64,000 nt of DNA from NCBI GenBank assembly GCA_016933155.1, contig JAFGBM010000002.1, forward strand, positions 112,568 through 176,567. The letters are read 5' to 3'. Of this stretch, positions 30,818 through 39,213 are shown in pieces (position 1 is the first letter of the stretch; every line of letters begins with the position of its first letter). The stretch is from Demequinaceae bacterium (lineage in GTDB: Bacteria; Actinomycetota; Actinomycetes; Actinomycetales; Demequinaceae). A model generated the notes under the pieces. That model did not search any database, was not told the DNA's origin, and worked only from the letters and a program-made list of their open reading frames with translations. Both the position numbers and the translations under genes were made by a program.

Positions 30818-30833
30818 TCGAACACCTGTTCGA
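30818..30833 (+). promoter_or_regulatory. LexA SOS box
   Basis: TCGAACacctGTTCGA, a perfect match to the TCGAAC-N4-GTTCGA consensus of Gram-positive/actinobacterial LexA. It ends 1 nt before the TAGACT -10 box (30835-30840) of the radical SAM gene, so LexA binding would block that promoter. Confidence 0.85.
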
Positions 30834-30834
30834 G

Positions 30835-30840
30835 TAGACT
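30835..30840 (+). promoter_or_regulatory. -10 box of the radical SAM gene, leaderless start
   Basis: TAGACT followed by 6 nt and the ATG at 30847; overlapped upstream by the SOS box. Confidence 0.55.
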
Positions 30841-30846
30841 GGGGGC

Positions 30847-31875
30847 ATGCGCTGGGCGACCCAGGAGATCACACGCGAGACGACGGGCACCCTGCCGGGC
30901 CTGGCCCGGCTCTCGAGCCTCCTCCGCTCCGTCCAGACCCCCGAGTTCGAGGGAATCACGTTCCACGAGGTCATGGCCAAGAGCGCCCTCAACCGCGTCA
31001 GCGACGCCAGCAAGATGCCCGTCGACTGGACCATCAACCCCTACCGGGGCTGCAGCCACGCGTGCGTGTACTGTTTCGCCCGCCCCAGCCATACCTACCT
31101 CGGCCTCAACCCCGGCCGCGACTTCGAATCCCAGCTGATCGTCAAGGTCAACATCGTCGACGTCCTCCGTCGAGACCTCGCCCGGCCTTCGTGGAAAAGA
31201 GAGCCCGTTGCCATCGGAGCGGGAACCGACGCCTACCAGCGAGCCGAGGGCAAGTACCGCCTCATGCCCGGCATCATCGCCGCCCTCGCCGAGTCCGGAA
31301 CACCCTTCAACGTCCTGACCAAGGGCAGCGTCCTCCGCCGGGACCTTCCCCTCCTCGCCGATGCCGCCCGGGACGTCTCCGTCCGCATCGGCCTCTCCAT
31401 CGGAGTCTTCGACGACGAGATCCAGCGGTCCGTCGAGCCCGGAACCCCAACCACGGCCGCCCGCCTCGCCACCGTCACGGCCGTCCGCGGGGCCGGGTTC
31501 GAGCCCTTCGTATACATGGCGCCGATCCTGCCCTTCCTTACCGACTCGGACGAGCACCTCGACGACGCCCTCCGACGGACAAAGGAGGCCGGCGCCGCGG
31601 CCGTCTCCTACGAGGTGCTCCACCTCCGTTCCAGGGTCAAGGAGGGCTACGCGGCCTGGCTCAAGCGCTACCATCCCGATCTGGTCCCGCGATACCGCCG
31701 GCTTTACGGTGACCGCTCGGACACCCCTCAGTCGTACCGGCACGAACTCGCCGACCGTCTCCGGCCCCTCATCCGAGCCCACGGCCTCGAGCCGAATGCA
31801 ACCGAGCCCGCCCCCGCGTCGTCCTGCGAGACGCCATCCGTGCCTGAACCGCAACCCGTGCCGGTGCTGTTCTAA
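30847..31875 (+). CDS. Radical SAM protein, Rv2578c/SplB-like
   Basis: A 342-aa protein with a 4Fe-4S radical SAM core. The cluster motif is CSHACVYC (CX3CX2C, near residue 69), preceded by WTINPYRGCSHAC as in the Rv2578c family, which is distantly related to spore photoproduct lyase. GAGTDAYQ (near 125) and VLTKGSVLRRD (near 157) are also characteristic. The N-terminal 50 residues and the C-terminal ~30 (Pro-rich) vary in the family. A perfect SOS box sits on its promoter, which supports a DNA-damage role. The precise reaction is not known. It converges with the GH5 gene, overlapping by 4 nt. Confidence 0.88.
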   Translation: MRWATQEITRETTGTLPGLARLSSLLRSVQTPEFEGITFHEVMAKSALNRVSDASKMPVDWTINPYRGCSHACVYCFARPSHTYLGLNPGRDFESQLIVKVNIVDVLRRDLARPSWKREPVAIGAGTDAYQRAEGKYRLMPGIIAALAESGTPFNVLTKGSVLRRDLPLLADAARDVSVRIGLSIGVFDDEIQRSVEPGTPTTAARLATVTAVRGAGFEPFVYMAPILPFLTDSDEHLDDALRRTKEAGAAAVSYEVLHLRSRVKEGYAAWLKRYHPDLVPRYRRLYGDRSDTPQSYRHELADRLRPLIRAHGLEPNATEPAPASSCETPSVPEPQPVPVLF

Positions 31876-33365
31876 GGCTCATGGGTCGCGGCGTCGAGCA
31901 GGTCGGGGTAGGGTGCCCCGGTGGCGGGATCGATGATGCCGAAATCCCCGACGAATCCCCACAGTCCCGTGGCCATGTCGTTTTCCCGCGCACAGGTGCG
32001 CACCGCCAGTGTCCACCGCACCCGGGAGTCCAGGGGAGCGCCCGCGTAGGTGCCGAACTCGCCGAGAAACACCGGCAACCCGTGACGGCGTCCATAGTCG
32101 GCTGCGGTGCGAACAGGTTCGCATACCTGCTCCATGGGATCGATCAGGAGCGGTACGTCGCCCAGTGCCGATGCCACACCCAGATCGGTCACCGTGAAAG
32201 ACGCTGAAGGGGCATCGGTGTTCTGGAGCCAGAGGTGGGTCATCGGACGATCAGGATCGACGGTGCCCCCATCGCAATCTGCGACCGGAATGGTCATCGC
32301 TTCCCCTGCATGAGCCGTCACCCTCGCGGGATGCGGCGACGCCTGATCCCCCGAGGCGCAGTGCACCACCAACTCGACATCCTCATCGACCGTGAAGGAG
32401 ATGGACACCGGTTCGGAGACCCCTGAGCCGTTGTGGAAAGCCACGATGCCCCAGGATGCGGAGAAGGCGACATCGAGGCCATCAGCCGTCCATGTCGTCG
32501 TCGCGTCGCTCTCCCAGCTCCACCACGGGTGGGCGAGTTCCAGGTTTTCCCCCGGCCACTCGACGCCCGTTGGGAAGACAGGGTCGAGGAAGGGCGCCCC
32601 TTGGTGGGTGAACGACATCGGCGCGTAGTGGTGGATGGTGACGATGATGTTCGGGTCGTCGGGAAGCACGAGTCGATCGAGTTCGCTCGCCTGGCTCCAC
32701 TGCCCGGGGGTGAGGATGACCGGCCGGGTGGGGTTCGTCTCGCGGATGACGGCCAGTGCCTCGGCCTGGTACTCGTTCCACACCTCGGACAGATCGCTGT
32801 TGGGCTCGTTGAGGATCTCGAATACGACGCGGCCGTCGCGGTCGGCGAGAAGGGGAGCCACCTGCTCCCAGACGGCGAGGAACCGATCGTGCAGAGATGC
32901 TGGATCGGTGAAGAGGAGCTCGGTGTCCGGCGTCGCCCCCGACCCGACGGAGAAGACGTTGGAGACGACCACGGTGAGGCCGCGCTCGGTCATCTCGTCG
33001 ACCGCCCACTCCACGCGGTCGAGGTACTCGAGGTCGATCGTGTAGGGAGCGATCGCGTCCTGGTAACCCGAGAAACGAACACCGAGCCGTACGGCGGTGA
33101 AGCCGGAGTCGACGAGCCAGTCGAACAGTTCCTCCGTGAGCGGCCCATCCCCCCAAGCGCCCTCGTAGGGGTGACCCGCCAATGCGCCCACATTGACAGA
33201 CGTGTTGAGGCTGGCGAAGACCTCGTCGAGGCCGACGGGCGCATCGGTCGCCGCAGGGCTCGGTGATGTCGACGGTTCGGGAGACCTACAGCCCGCGAAC
33301 GCGAGGGCGACAGCGAAGATGCCGACTGTGGCGAAGCAGACGCTTTGGGCCAGGTTCTTCTTCAT
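31872..33365 (-). CDS. GH5 endoglucanase-like lipoprotein
   Basis: A 497-aa secreted lipoprotein; ATG at 33365 with GGAG upstream. The signal peptide ends in LAFAGC (Cys near 26). The (beta/alpha)8 glycoside hydrolase has the acid/base Glu in FEILNEPNSDL (near 186) and the nucleophile Glu in VFLGEFGTY (near 433), the GH5 pattern. Between HHYAPMSFTHQGAPF (near 250) and the nucleophile strand there is an insertion of about 120 residues with a beta-sandwich look (SWGIVAFHNGSGVSEPV, MTHLWLQNTDAPSASFTV), which could be a carbohydrate-binding module. Substrate is inferred as a beta-glucan; other GH5 specificities are possible. Confidence 0.85.
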   Translation of the reverse strand: MKKNLAQSVCFATVGIFAVALAFAGCRSPEPSTSPSPAATDAPVGLDEVFASLNTSVNVGALAGHPYEGAWGDGPLTEELFDWLVDSGFTAVRLGVRFSGYQDAIAPYTIDLEYLDRVEWAVDEMTERGLTVVVSNVFSVGSGATPDTELLFTDPASLHDRFLAVWEQVAPLLADRDGRVVFEILNEPNSDLSEVWNEYQAEALAVIRETNPTRPVILTPGQWSQASELDRLVLPDDPNIIVTIHHYAPMSFTHQGAPFLDPVFPTGVEWPGENLELAHPWWSWESDATTTWTADGLDVAFSASWGIVAFHNGSGVSEPVSISFTVDEDVELVVHCASGDQASPHPARVTAHAGEAMTIPVADCDGGTVDPDRPMTHLWLQNTDAPSASFTVTDLGVASALGDVPLLIDPMEQVCEPVRTAADYGRRHGLPVFLGEFGTYAGAPLDSRVRWTLAVRTCARENDMATGLWGFVGDFGIIDPATGAPYPDLLDAATHEP

Positions 33366-33506
33366 GGACACTCCAGTGGGGTTGGACCCACCATAGTCGC
33401 GATCGCAAGATGCCGGACGCACGCGAGTACGACCTCACCGATGGAAGCCCTGCCTGTCGTCGACGTCCAGGTGGACATGGTGGAATCCGAGTCCGCGTAT
33501 CGGGAG

Positions 33507-33525
33507 GCGTCCCAATAGGGGACGC
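33507..33525 (+). promoter_or_regulatory. Inverted repeat overlapping a promoter
   Basis: GCGTCCC (33507-33513) and GGGACGC (33519-33525), immediately before the AATAAT box. It lies in the spacer/-10 edge and may be an operator. The remaining 33366-33506 region shows no gene. Confidence 0.35.
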
Positions 33526-33527
33526 GG

Positions 33528-33533
33528 AATAAT
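33528..33533 (+). promoter_or_regulatory. -10 box of the cyclase-like gene, leaderless start
   Basis: AATAAT followed by 6 nt and the ATG at 33540, the same spacing as the other leaderless candidates. Confidence 0.45.
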
Positions 33534-33539
33534 GCACCC

Positions 33540-34484
33540 ATGGGCATAGACGACGCGCCGCTCATCGAATGGCTTCTCGAAGGGGACCCGGCCATCAGAT
33601 GGCAGACGCTCAGAGACCTGGTCGGGGCCGACGCGGCCACGGTGAGGGCGGAGCGGGCCCGGGTCGCGGAGGAGGGGTGGGGGGCGCAACTGCTGTCGCA
33701 CCAGGACCAGGAGGGCACCTGGGACGGACAGCTCTACAGCCACAAGTGGATCTCCACCACCTACACGCTCCTCCACCTCCACTGGCTGGGGCTCCCGAGC
33801 GGACACCCCCAGGCCCTCCTCGGGTGCGCCCAGCTTTTCGACCGCGGGCTGTTCGCCGACACCGAACTGGGGATCCCCGACCTGCCTCCCCGAAGGAAGC
33901 GGCCGCGCGACACGGATCAATGCGTGACCGCGATGATGGTGCTGGTCTCATCCTCGCTCGGCTACGAGGACGAGCGAGTGGACCTCGCGGTCCGGGTCCT
34001 CCTGCGCGAGCAACTCCCCGACGGCGGATGGAACTGCATGGGCCCCGAAACCGGCTCCCAGCACGGCTCGTTCCACACCTCCATCACCGCACTCGAGGCC
34101 CTCGCCGAGTACGAACGCGAGGGTGGGCGTCTACCCGTGGCCGAGGCACAGGCGCGCGGCCGCGAGTTCTTCCTTGAGCATCACCTCTACTGTTCGCATC
34201 GGACCGGTGAGGCGGCGAACCCGGCGTTCACCCGCTTCCCCTTCCCCCCGCAATGGCACTTCGATGTCCTGCGCGGCCTTGAGCACTTCGCCGCCGTGGG
34301 GGCGGACCGCGACCCCCGCCTCGCTGATGCGGTCGCCGTAGTGCGTGACGCCCGCAAGCCGAACGGCCGGTGGCCTGCCTTCACGCCCTACCCGGGAAGG
34401 ACCTGGTTCGGAACCAGCGCGGAGGACCGTAGCCGGTGGAACACGCTCCGGGCGCTCCGGATGCTCAGGTGGTGGACGGCCTAG
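33540..34484 (+). CDS. Prenyltransferase/squalene-cyclase-like alpha-helical toroid protein
   Basis: A 314-aa soluble protein. Repeats such as QEGTWDGQLYSHKW (near 57), LPDGGWNCMGPETGS (near 160), HTSITALEALAEYE (near 177) and KPNGRWPAFTPYPG (near 278) are the QW-like repeats of terpenoid cyclase/protein prenyltransferase toroids. The acidic DXDD cyclase motif is not seen, and the protein is half the length of squalene-hopene cyclase. Many such short actinobacterial proteins are of unknown function. It appears monocistronic, with its own leaderless-type promoter. Confidence 0.7.
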   Translation: MGIDDAPLIEWLLEGDPAIRWQTLRDLVGADAATVRAERARVAEEGWGAQLLSHQDQEGTWDGQLYSHKWISTTYTLLHLHWLGLPSGHPQALLGCAQLFDRGLFADTELGIPDLPPRRKRPRDTDQCVTAMMVLVSSSLGYEDERVDLAVRVLLREQLPDGGWNCMGPETGSQHGSFHTSITALEALAEYEREGGRLPVAEAQARGREFFLEHHLYCSHRTGEAANPAFTRFPFPPQWHFDVLRGLEHFAAVGADRDPRLADAVAVVRDARKPNGRWPAFTPYPGRTWFGTSAEDRSRWNTLRALRMLRWWTA

Positions 34485-34593
34485 CGGGACACCCGCTCAT
34501 GGACGCCTCACCGGGGGTTTCGGTGCATCGGCCGTGCCCCCGCGAGCACTACCATGGTGGCGCCGCCCCGCGCGGCCAGGGAAGGGAGCGGAC

Positions 34594-35595
34594 ATGGCCG
34601 TCATCGATAACGCCGTCTATGTCGACGGGACCCGCGTCGCCGTTCCCGAGAGCGTCGACTTGACCCTCGACGTCATGCTCGAGCACGACGGCATGGGTTG
34701 GGTCGAGTTCCAGCGGCCATCCACGGATGAGCTCGGGGTGGTCGCAGCCGAACTCGGACTCCACGAGCTCGCCGTCGAGGATGCCCTCAAGGGACACCAG
34801 CGCCCCAAGCTCGAGGCCTACGACGGCGCCTTCTCCGTTGTGGTGCGCTCCGCCCGTTACGTCGAGGCCGACGAGACCGTCGAGTTCGGCGACCTCCACG
34901 TCTTCGTCGGGGCGAACTACGTGGTGACGGTCCGGCAAGCGCCGGGGCTCATTCGCGGCCAGGCCAGGAAACGCTTGGAGAAGGACCCGGCCCTCCTGTC
35001 GCTCGGCCCCATGGCCGTGCTCTACGCCGTTCTCGACGAGGTGGTCGACGGCTACGCCCCCGTCGTCGCCGGCCTGGAGAACGACATCGACGAGATCGAG
35101 GACCAGATCTTCGGCGAGTACGACAGCATGTCCCTCTCGAGGCGCATCTACGAACTCCACCGTGAGGTCATCGCCTTTCAGAGGGCCGTTCAGCCCCTAC
35201 CGAGGATCCTCGAGGACCTCAGCACCAAGGTCGTCGCCAAGGCGGCCCGGGAGGTGCTTCGGCCCCTCATCCGGGATGTCCTCGACCACACGGTTCGCAT
35301 CAACGAATGCGTCGACGGGTACCGCACCCTCCTCGACAACGCCCTGAGCGTCCACGCCACCAACGTCGCGAGGCTGCAGACGGAGGCGAGTTTCGCCCAG
35401 AACGAGGAGATCAAGAGGATCTCGGCCTGGGCTGCGATCCTCTTCGCCCCCTCGCTCATCGGGACCGTCTACGGCATGAACTTCTCTCGCATGCCCGAAC
35501 TCGACTGGGTGTACGGCTATCCGGTCGCGCTCGGCCTCATGGGAGCCCTGAGCTTCACCCTTTTCCGGGTGTTCAAGCACATGAAGTGGCTCTAG
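34594..35595 (+). CDS. corA: CorA-family Mg2+/Co2+ channel
   Basis: A 333-aa pentameric divalent cation channel. A long N-terminal cytosolic alpha/beta funnel is followed by the stalk helix and two membrane spans at the C-terminus. The selectivity motif is YGMNF near residue 296, and the terminal basic residues follow (FKHMKWL). ATG 34594 is preceded by GGGAG; the in-frame start at 34345 lies inside the upstream gene. No M-box riboswitch is visible in the 109-nt gap. Confidence 0.95.
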   Translation: MAVIDNAVYVDGTRVAVPESVDLTLDVMLEHDGMGWVEFQRPSTDELGVVAAELGLHELAVEDALKGHQRPKLEAYDGAFSVVVRSARYVEADETVEFGDLHVFVGANYVVTVRQAPGLIRGQARKRLEKDPALLSLGPMAVLYAVLDEVVDGYAPVVAGLENDIDEIEDQIFGEYDSMSLSRRIYELHREVIAFQRAVQPLPRILEDLSTKVVAKAAREVLRPLIRDVLDHTVRINECVDGYRTLLDNALSVHATNVARLQTEASFAQNEEIKRISAWAAILFAPSLIGTVYGMNFSRMPELDWVYGYPVALGLMGALSFTLFRVFKHMKWL

Positions 35596-35605
35596 CGATC
35601 CCCCG

Positions 35606-36154
35606 TTAGGACGTGCTCAGGGGGAATCCGCAGTTGTCCTGCGAATACTGGTCGAGATAGAGGATTGCGTCAAGATCCTCCGCCTCCGGAACCCTGGCCA
35701 TCATGTCGGCGTTGAACTGCGTCATGATGTCGTTGAATTCCGCGAGGCTGTCCACACCGGAGAGGGTCTTCCCGACCGAGGCGGTCAGATCCCTGTTGAG
35801 ATCGATCGAGATCTCGATTCCCCGCTTCAGGGCAGGATCGTCGACGAGGTCGAGGAGGCCATCGTAGATGGCGGCGATGCCTTCGCCGCCGGTCTCGAGT
35901 GCGACTCCCCAGGTTCGGATCGCGGCGATCGCCTCGGGGTCGTCATCCGTGGTGGCGGCCGTGACGGCGACCTGCATCTGGGTGGTCAGGCCGTTGAGGT
36001 CAAGATCGTCTTCGAGGGCACGGCCGTCGGCGACGAGGTTACAGAACGCCTCGACGCGCTCCTCCTCTGTCAGGGTTTCGGTGTCGGTGGCGGACGAACA
36101 TCCCGCGACGAGAAGCAATAGGGCGAGGATCGGTACCAAAGGGCGTGTCTTCAT
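35606..36154 (-). CDS. Small helical lipoprotein, family A member 1
   Basis: A 182-aa lipoprotein, lipobox LLVAGC with the lipidated Cys near residue 19. The mature part is predicted helical and has a Cys in VEAFCNLVADG and a C-terminal Cys in SQDNCGFPL. The same layout (lipobox-CSS, then FC, then a terminal Cys) occurs in the lipoproteins at 40586, 42475 and 44624. A TAGGTT box lies 6 nt before the ATG (36161-36166), suggesting a leaderless mRNA. Function unknown. It faces corA tail to tail. Confidence 0.75.
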   Translation of the reverse strand: MKTRPLVPILALLLLVAGCSSATDTETLTEEERVEAFCNLVADGRALEDDLDLNGLTTQMQVAVTAATTDDDPEAIAAIRTWGVALETGGEGIAAIYDGLLDLVDDPALKRGIEISIDLNRDLTASVGKTLSGVDSLAEFNDIMTQFNADMMARVPEAEDLDAILYLDQYSQDNCGFPLSTS

Positions 36155-36160
36155 GGGTCG

Positions 36161-36166
36161 AACCTA
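36161..36166 (-). promoter_or_regulatory. -10 box of the lipoprotein gene (minus strand)
   Basis: On the minus strand TAGGTT is followed by 6 nt (CGACCC) and the ATG at 36154. No Shine-Dalgarno is visible. Confidence 0.45.
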
Positions 36167-36261
36167 CAGGATCGGGTCTCCGGTTACGCGAACATCCCGT
36201 CGATGGCGTTGGTTCATGTCGGGAGGGCTCGAGTTTCAGGAATATTGGCCGATTTGTGTGC

Positions 36262-36313
36262 TTGACATCATGCGGGGGGAGGTAGGTAGGTTGGTCCTTC
36301 CCTGAGTTTTTTT
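36262..36313 (+). promoter_or_regulatory. AT-rich promoter region upstream of the secreted peptide gene
   Basis: A consensus TTGACA at 36262-36267 with a TAGGTT candidate -10 at 36287-36292 (long, 19-bp spacer), followed by CCTTCCC and a run of seven T at about 36306. The T-run after a G-rich/C-rich pair could also be a small terminator. The 36155-36391 gap has no gene. Confidence 0.3.
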
Positions 36314-36391
36314 ATGAGTTTTTCAGACTGCAAGGGTTTGACGGGTGACCTAATTCGGTTCCCGCTTCCATCAGAAACACGGGGAGCAATC

Positions 36392-36751
36392 ATGAAGAAG
36401 ACAAAGGCATTCGCGTTCGCCGGAGCCACTGCGTTGATGGCGGTGAGTGGCGTCATCATGCTATCGACGCCCGCAAACGCGAATTGGGACTATCTCAACC
36501 TTGGGAACTGCCACAGTACGATCTTCAATGGAACGACATATGCGCAGACCTCGGTGACCCCACCGGTCTCATGTGCCTCGGAACTCATTGGGGTGAAAGT
36601 ACAGTTCCCGGGGATTCCGGCCTATTGGACGGGATGGAAAAGCAGTTCGGCCTATATCGTTACGACCTATGCGCCTTCGGGTTCGTATGTGATTCAGTCT
36701 TATCACTCCGTCGTGAACGGCACGGCATACAAGTACCTTTCAATCAGTTGA
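36392..36751 (+). CDS. Small secreted protein of unknown function, lower GC
   Basis: A 119-aa protein; ATG 36392 is preceded by GGGGAG. A classical signal peptide (MKKTKAFAFAGATALMAVSG) with probable cleavage after STPANA leaves a mature ~85-residue protein rich in Ser, Thr, Tyr and Trp. It has two cysteines (GNCHSTIF, VSCASEL), perhaps one disulphide. I do not recognise it; a small secreted effector or bacteriocin-like protein is possible but unproven. Base composition is visibly lower in GC. The stop overlaps the TTG start of a lipoprotein gene, so the two are coupled. Confidence 0.72.
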   Translation: MKKTKAFAFAGATALMAVSGVIMLSTPANANWDYLNLGNCHSTIFNGTTYAQTSVTPPVSCASELIGVKVQFPGIPAYWTGWKSSSAYIVTTYAPSGSYVIQSYHSVVNGTAYKYLSIS

Positions 36752-37377
36752 AGCCACAAGTGCGAGCGGGTCTATCGGGTTGTTGTCTTGCCCTACTGTT
36801 CTTAACGGCTTGCTCAGACCCACGTGTTGACGACGGGGATGACGCGGTTCGGGCTCAACTGGAGGGATACATCCGGCAGGCGATCGATGGCGGGGCTTCG
36901 GACCTCCAAGTGGAGAGACTACGAGGCGCCCTCGCCGGGGATGGACTCACCTATGAGGACATGGTGGACCTCAATGACGCCGTGGTTCAATGCCTCGATG
37001 ATTCCAGGGTGGACGCCTTCGTCGTCAGTCCGATCGAGATCGCGCCGGGCCTGCTCATGCCGCAGTTCGGAGCGCGTCCGGCCGCCGGGGGGAGCGAAGA
37101 GGAGGCCCTTTCGCTCATCAGCGTATGTTTCTTCGAGTACATCGGATACGCCCAGCAGTTTTATGAAAACCAACCGAACTCGGCGGACCAGCAGATCGCG
37201 GCCTTCGAGGAGGCGAGGCCTGACGTCTTGGCCTGCCTGAAGGAACATGGAGTGGAACTAGATGATCGTGCTTCGAACGACGAGGTGTATCAGGCGGTGA
37301 ACCAGGACATCGCGGACAACGGCCAGCTTCCCGATTTTGAGCCCTGCTATCAGGGCGGATACCCTTCTGGATCCTGA
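36748..37377 (+). CDS. Lipoprotein coupled to the small secreted protein
   Basis: A 209-aa lipoprotein. TTG 36748 overlaps the stop of the upstream gene (TTGA); GTG 36760 is an alternative. The signal peptide is GLSGCCLALLFLTAC, a lipobox with Cys near 25. The mature part is acidic and helical, with cysteines in VVQCLDDS, ISVCFFEY, VLACLKEHG and FEPCYQGG, which may form two disulphides. The domain pattern DVLACLKEHGVELDD is seen in other actinobacterial surface proteins without a known role. Coupling to the secreted protein suggests a functional pair. Confidence 0.72.
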   Translation: MKPQVRAGLSGCCLALLFLTACSDPRVDDGDDAVRAQLEGYIRQAIDGGASDLQVERLRGALAGDGLTYEDMVDLNDAVVQCLDDSRVDAFVVSPIEIAPGLLMPQFGARPAAGGSEEEALSLISVCFFEYIGYAQQFYENQPNSADQQIAAFEEARPDVLACLKEHGVELDDRASNDEVYQAVNQDIADNGQLPDFEPCYQGGYPSGS

Positions 37378-37390
37378 AGGCCGCTCGCTT

Positions 37391-38443
37391 CTACGAGAAC
37401 ATCCCGTCGATGGCGCCGGAGTAGGCGTCAGTGACGCGGTCCCATAGGGCGTTGGCGTCGGCGTCGATCCCGCGCCGGGAGGGATCCGCCTCGAACCAGG
37501 CCACCGACTCATGGATGGAGTCCCGGAAGAGGTGGCGCGTCTCGAAGTCTGGGACGAGCGCCCGGAGCTTCGAGTTGTCGAAGATCCCGGCGTTGGTCTT
37601 GTCCCCGAGGAGCGGGCCCTCGAAAGCCTCCCGGTCGAATCGGACGAGCACATCGGTCGGGATGAACACCGTCTGCGTGGCGAGGGTCTCCGCCGTCAAC
37701 CCGATCGCGCCCGCCACGATCTCGTGTATCTGGTTCCACGTCATCACGTCGTCGGACGTGATGTGGAAATCCTCGCCGATAGCAGCGGGATTCCCGAGCA
37801 GTCCCAGGATGCCGACGGCGAAGTCCCGGTGATCGGTCAGGGTCCAGAGGCTCGTGCCGTCGCCGTGCATGATGATCCGTTTGCCCGCCCGGAGGCGATC
37901 GACGATCGTCCACGGATGGGTCCAGGAGGTGATGGCCATGGGGATGTCCGGGTAGCCGTACGTGTGCGAAGGGCGGACGATCGTGAAGGGGAAAGCGCTG
38001 GCTTCGCCGGCGTCTCGCAGAAGTTGCTCGCAAGCGGCCTTGTCGCGGCTGTACTGCCAGAAGGGGTTGGACAGGGGAGTGGCGGCTTCCCGAGTGATGT
38101 AGTGGGAGGGTGGGGTCTCATAGGCCGACGCGGAGGAGATGAAGACGTACTGGCGAGTGAGCCCGGCGAAGGTCTCAAGGTCCTGTTCTAGGTGGTCGGG
38201 GGAGAAGCAGATCCACTGGACGACGGAGTCGTACTCGCCGTTGGCCCCGACGTCGGCGCGAAGGGCCTCACGGAGCGCGACCGGGTCATGGGCGTCCGCA
38301 TGGATGACGCTCGCGCCCTCGGGGGCGGAGGCCTTGGGGGAGGACCCGCGGTTGACGAGCGTCAGGTCGTGCCCGCGCTCGATCGCCAGGGGTGAAACGG
38401 CCGACGAAATGAGCCCGGTGCCGCCGATGAACAGGATGCGCAT
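37391..38443 (-). CDS. NAD-dependent epimerase/dehydratase (paralogue 1 of 3)
   Basis: A 350-aa extended-type SDR. The N-terminal Rossmann motif is FIGGTGLISSA, with Ser in place of the usual third Gly; the catalytic Ser is in FISSASAYE (near 108) and the YxxxK pair is in YSRDK (near 140). It resembles nucleotide-sugar epimerase/reductase proteins, but the substrate is unknown. GGGAGGA precedes the ATG. Paralogues lie at 39214-40254 and 41233-42288. It converges with the lipoprotein gene at 36748, 13 nt apart. Confidence 0.88.
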   Translation of the reverse strand: MRILFIGGTGLISSAVSPLAIERGHDLTLVNRGSSPKASAPEGASVIHADAHDPVALREALRADVGANGEYDSVVQWICFSPDHLEQDLETFAGLTRQYVFISSASAYETPPSHYITREAATPLSNPFWQYSRDKAACEQLLRDAGEASAFPFTIVRPSHTYGYPDIPMAITSWTHPWTIVDRLRAGKRIIMHGDGTSLWTLTDHRDFAVGILGLLGNPAAIGEDFHITSDDVMTWNQIHEIVAGAIGLTAETLATQTVFIPTDVLVRFDREAFEGPLLGDKTNAGIFDNSKLRALVPDFETRHLFRDSIHESVAWFEADPSRRGIDADANALWDRVTDAYSGAIDGMFS

Positions 38444-38506
38444 GGGTCCTCCCCTCGGGGGCGATGCTGCGATCGAAACGATTCGACCGGGTCAACATTA
38501 CCCCAC

Positions 38507-39139
38507 TTACAGGGCGCAGAGGTCACCCGGTTGCATCGAGAGCCCCGGGCCCCAGAACACCATGGTGACCTTCCCGCCCTCGACGTTGAAGCGGTAGTTG
38601 TTCCCTCCGGGGCCCTCCACGACGTAGTACGTGAGCCCGGTGTAGCTGTCGTCGGGGTCGGTCTCGTACATCGTCGGGTAGGCGGCCTGGAGTTCGGCGA
38701 GGGTGCTTCCGATGCCGATGCCCTCGGCGTTCTTCGGGAAGGTGTAGACCGCGTTGGGGTCGCCGTAGTAGCGCATGAAGAACGTGTCGAACGGGGTGTT
38801 CAGGGGGTTGTCCACTCGAGTGAGGGCGCCCCCGATGAAGTAGATGTTGTCGTTCGAGACGATCCGTGTGAACCACGGGCAGATGGTCTCCCCCGTGATG
38901 GGGTATCCCTGGGCCGCACTCGCCTGGGCGTGCGTGTCTCCGATGTGGACGTTGAAGAACCGGTCGTAGTCGTACTCGGGCACGTCGTCCGCCGAGGCCG
39001 TCACGGTGACCGTGGGGACGGGGGCCGGGCCGCCCGAGGGGGACACCTCCGTGACGTAGACGGTGGGGTTTGCCCCGCCGCCCCCGCATGCGGACAGGAG
39101 TAGGGCGGCGGCGATCGCCGGGACGGTGCGGAACCTCAT
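38507..39139 (-). CDS. Lipoprotein with C-terminal globular domain
   Basis: A 210-aa lipoprotein; ATG 39139 with AGGAGG 5 nt upstream. The lipobox is LLLSAC (Cys near 18), then a Gly run and a Val/Thr/Pro linker. The mature domain has two cysteines (GETICPWFTRI and the terminal GDLCAL) and Tyr-rich strands (GLTYYVVEGPGGNNYRFNV), and is not related to the helical lipoprotein family nearby. Function unknown. It stands between two epimerase paralogues. Confidence 0.78.
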   Translation of the reverse strand: MRFRTVPAIAAALLLSACGGGGANPTVYVTEVSPSGGPAPVPTVTVTASADDVPEYDYDRFFNVHIGDTHAQASAAQGYPITGETICPWFTRIVSNDNIYFIGGALTRVDNPLNTPFDTFFMRYYGDPNAVYTFPKNAEGIGIGSTLAELQAAYPTMYETDPDDSYTGLTYYVVEGPGGNNYRFNVEGGKVTMVFWGPGLSMQPGDLCAL

Positions 39140-39213
39140 GGGTGCCTCCTGAGTGAGTCGGACTATCGTCACACTAGCGCAGCCATCCCCCCAGGGCGAG
39201 GGCTCGGGACGGC

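Noticed and set aside
34485..34593. Mg2+ riboswitch before corA
   Set aside because: The gap is only 109 nt, and no stem pattern of an M-box or ykkC-type element could be drawn.
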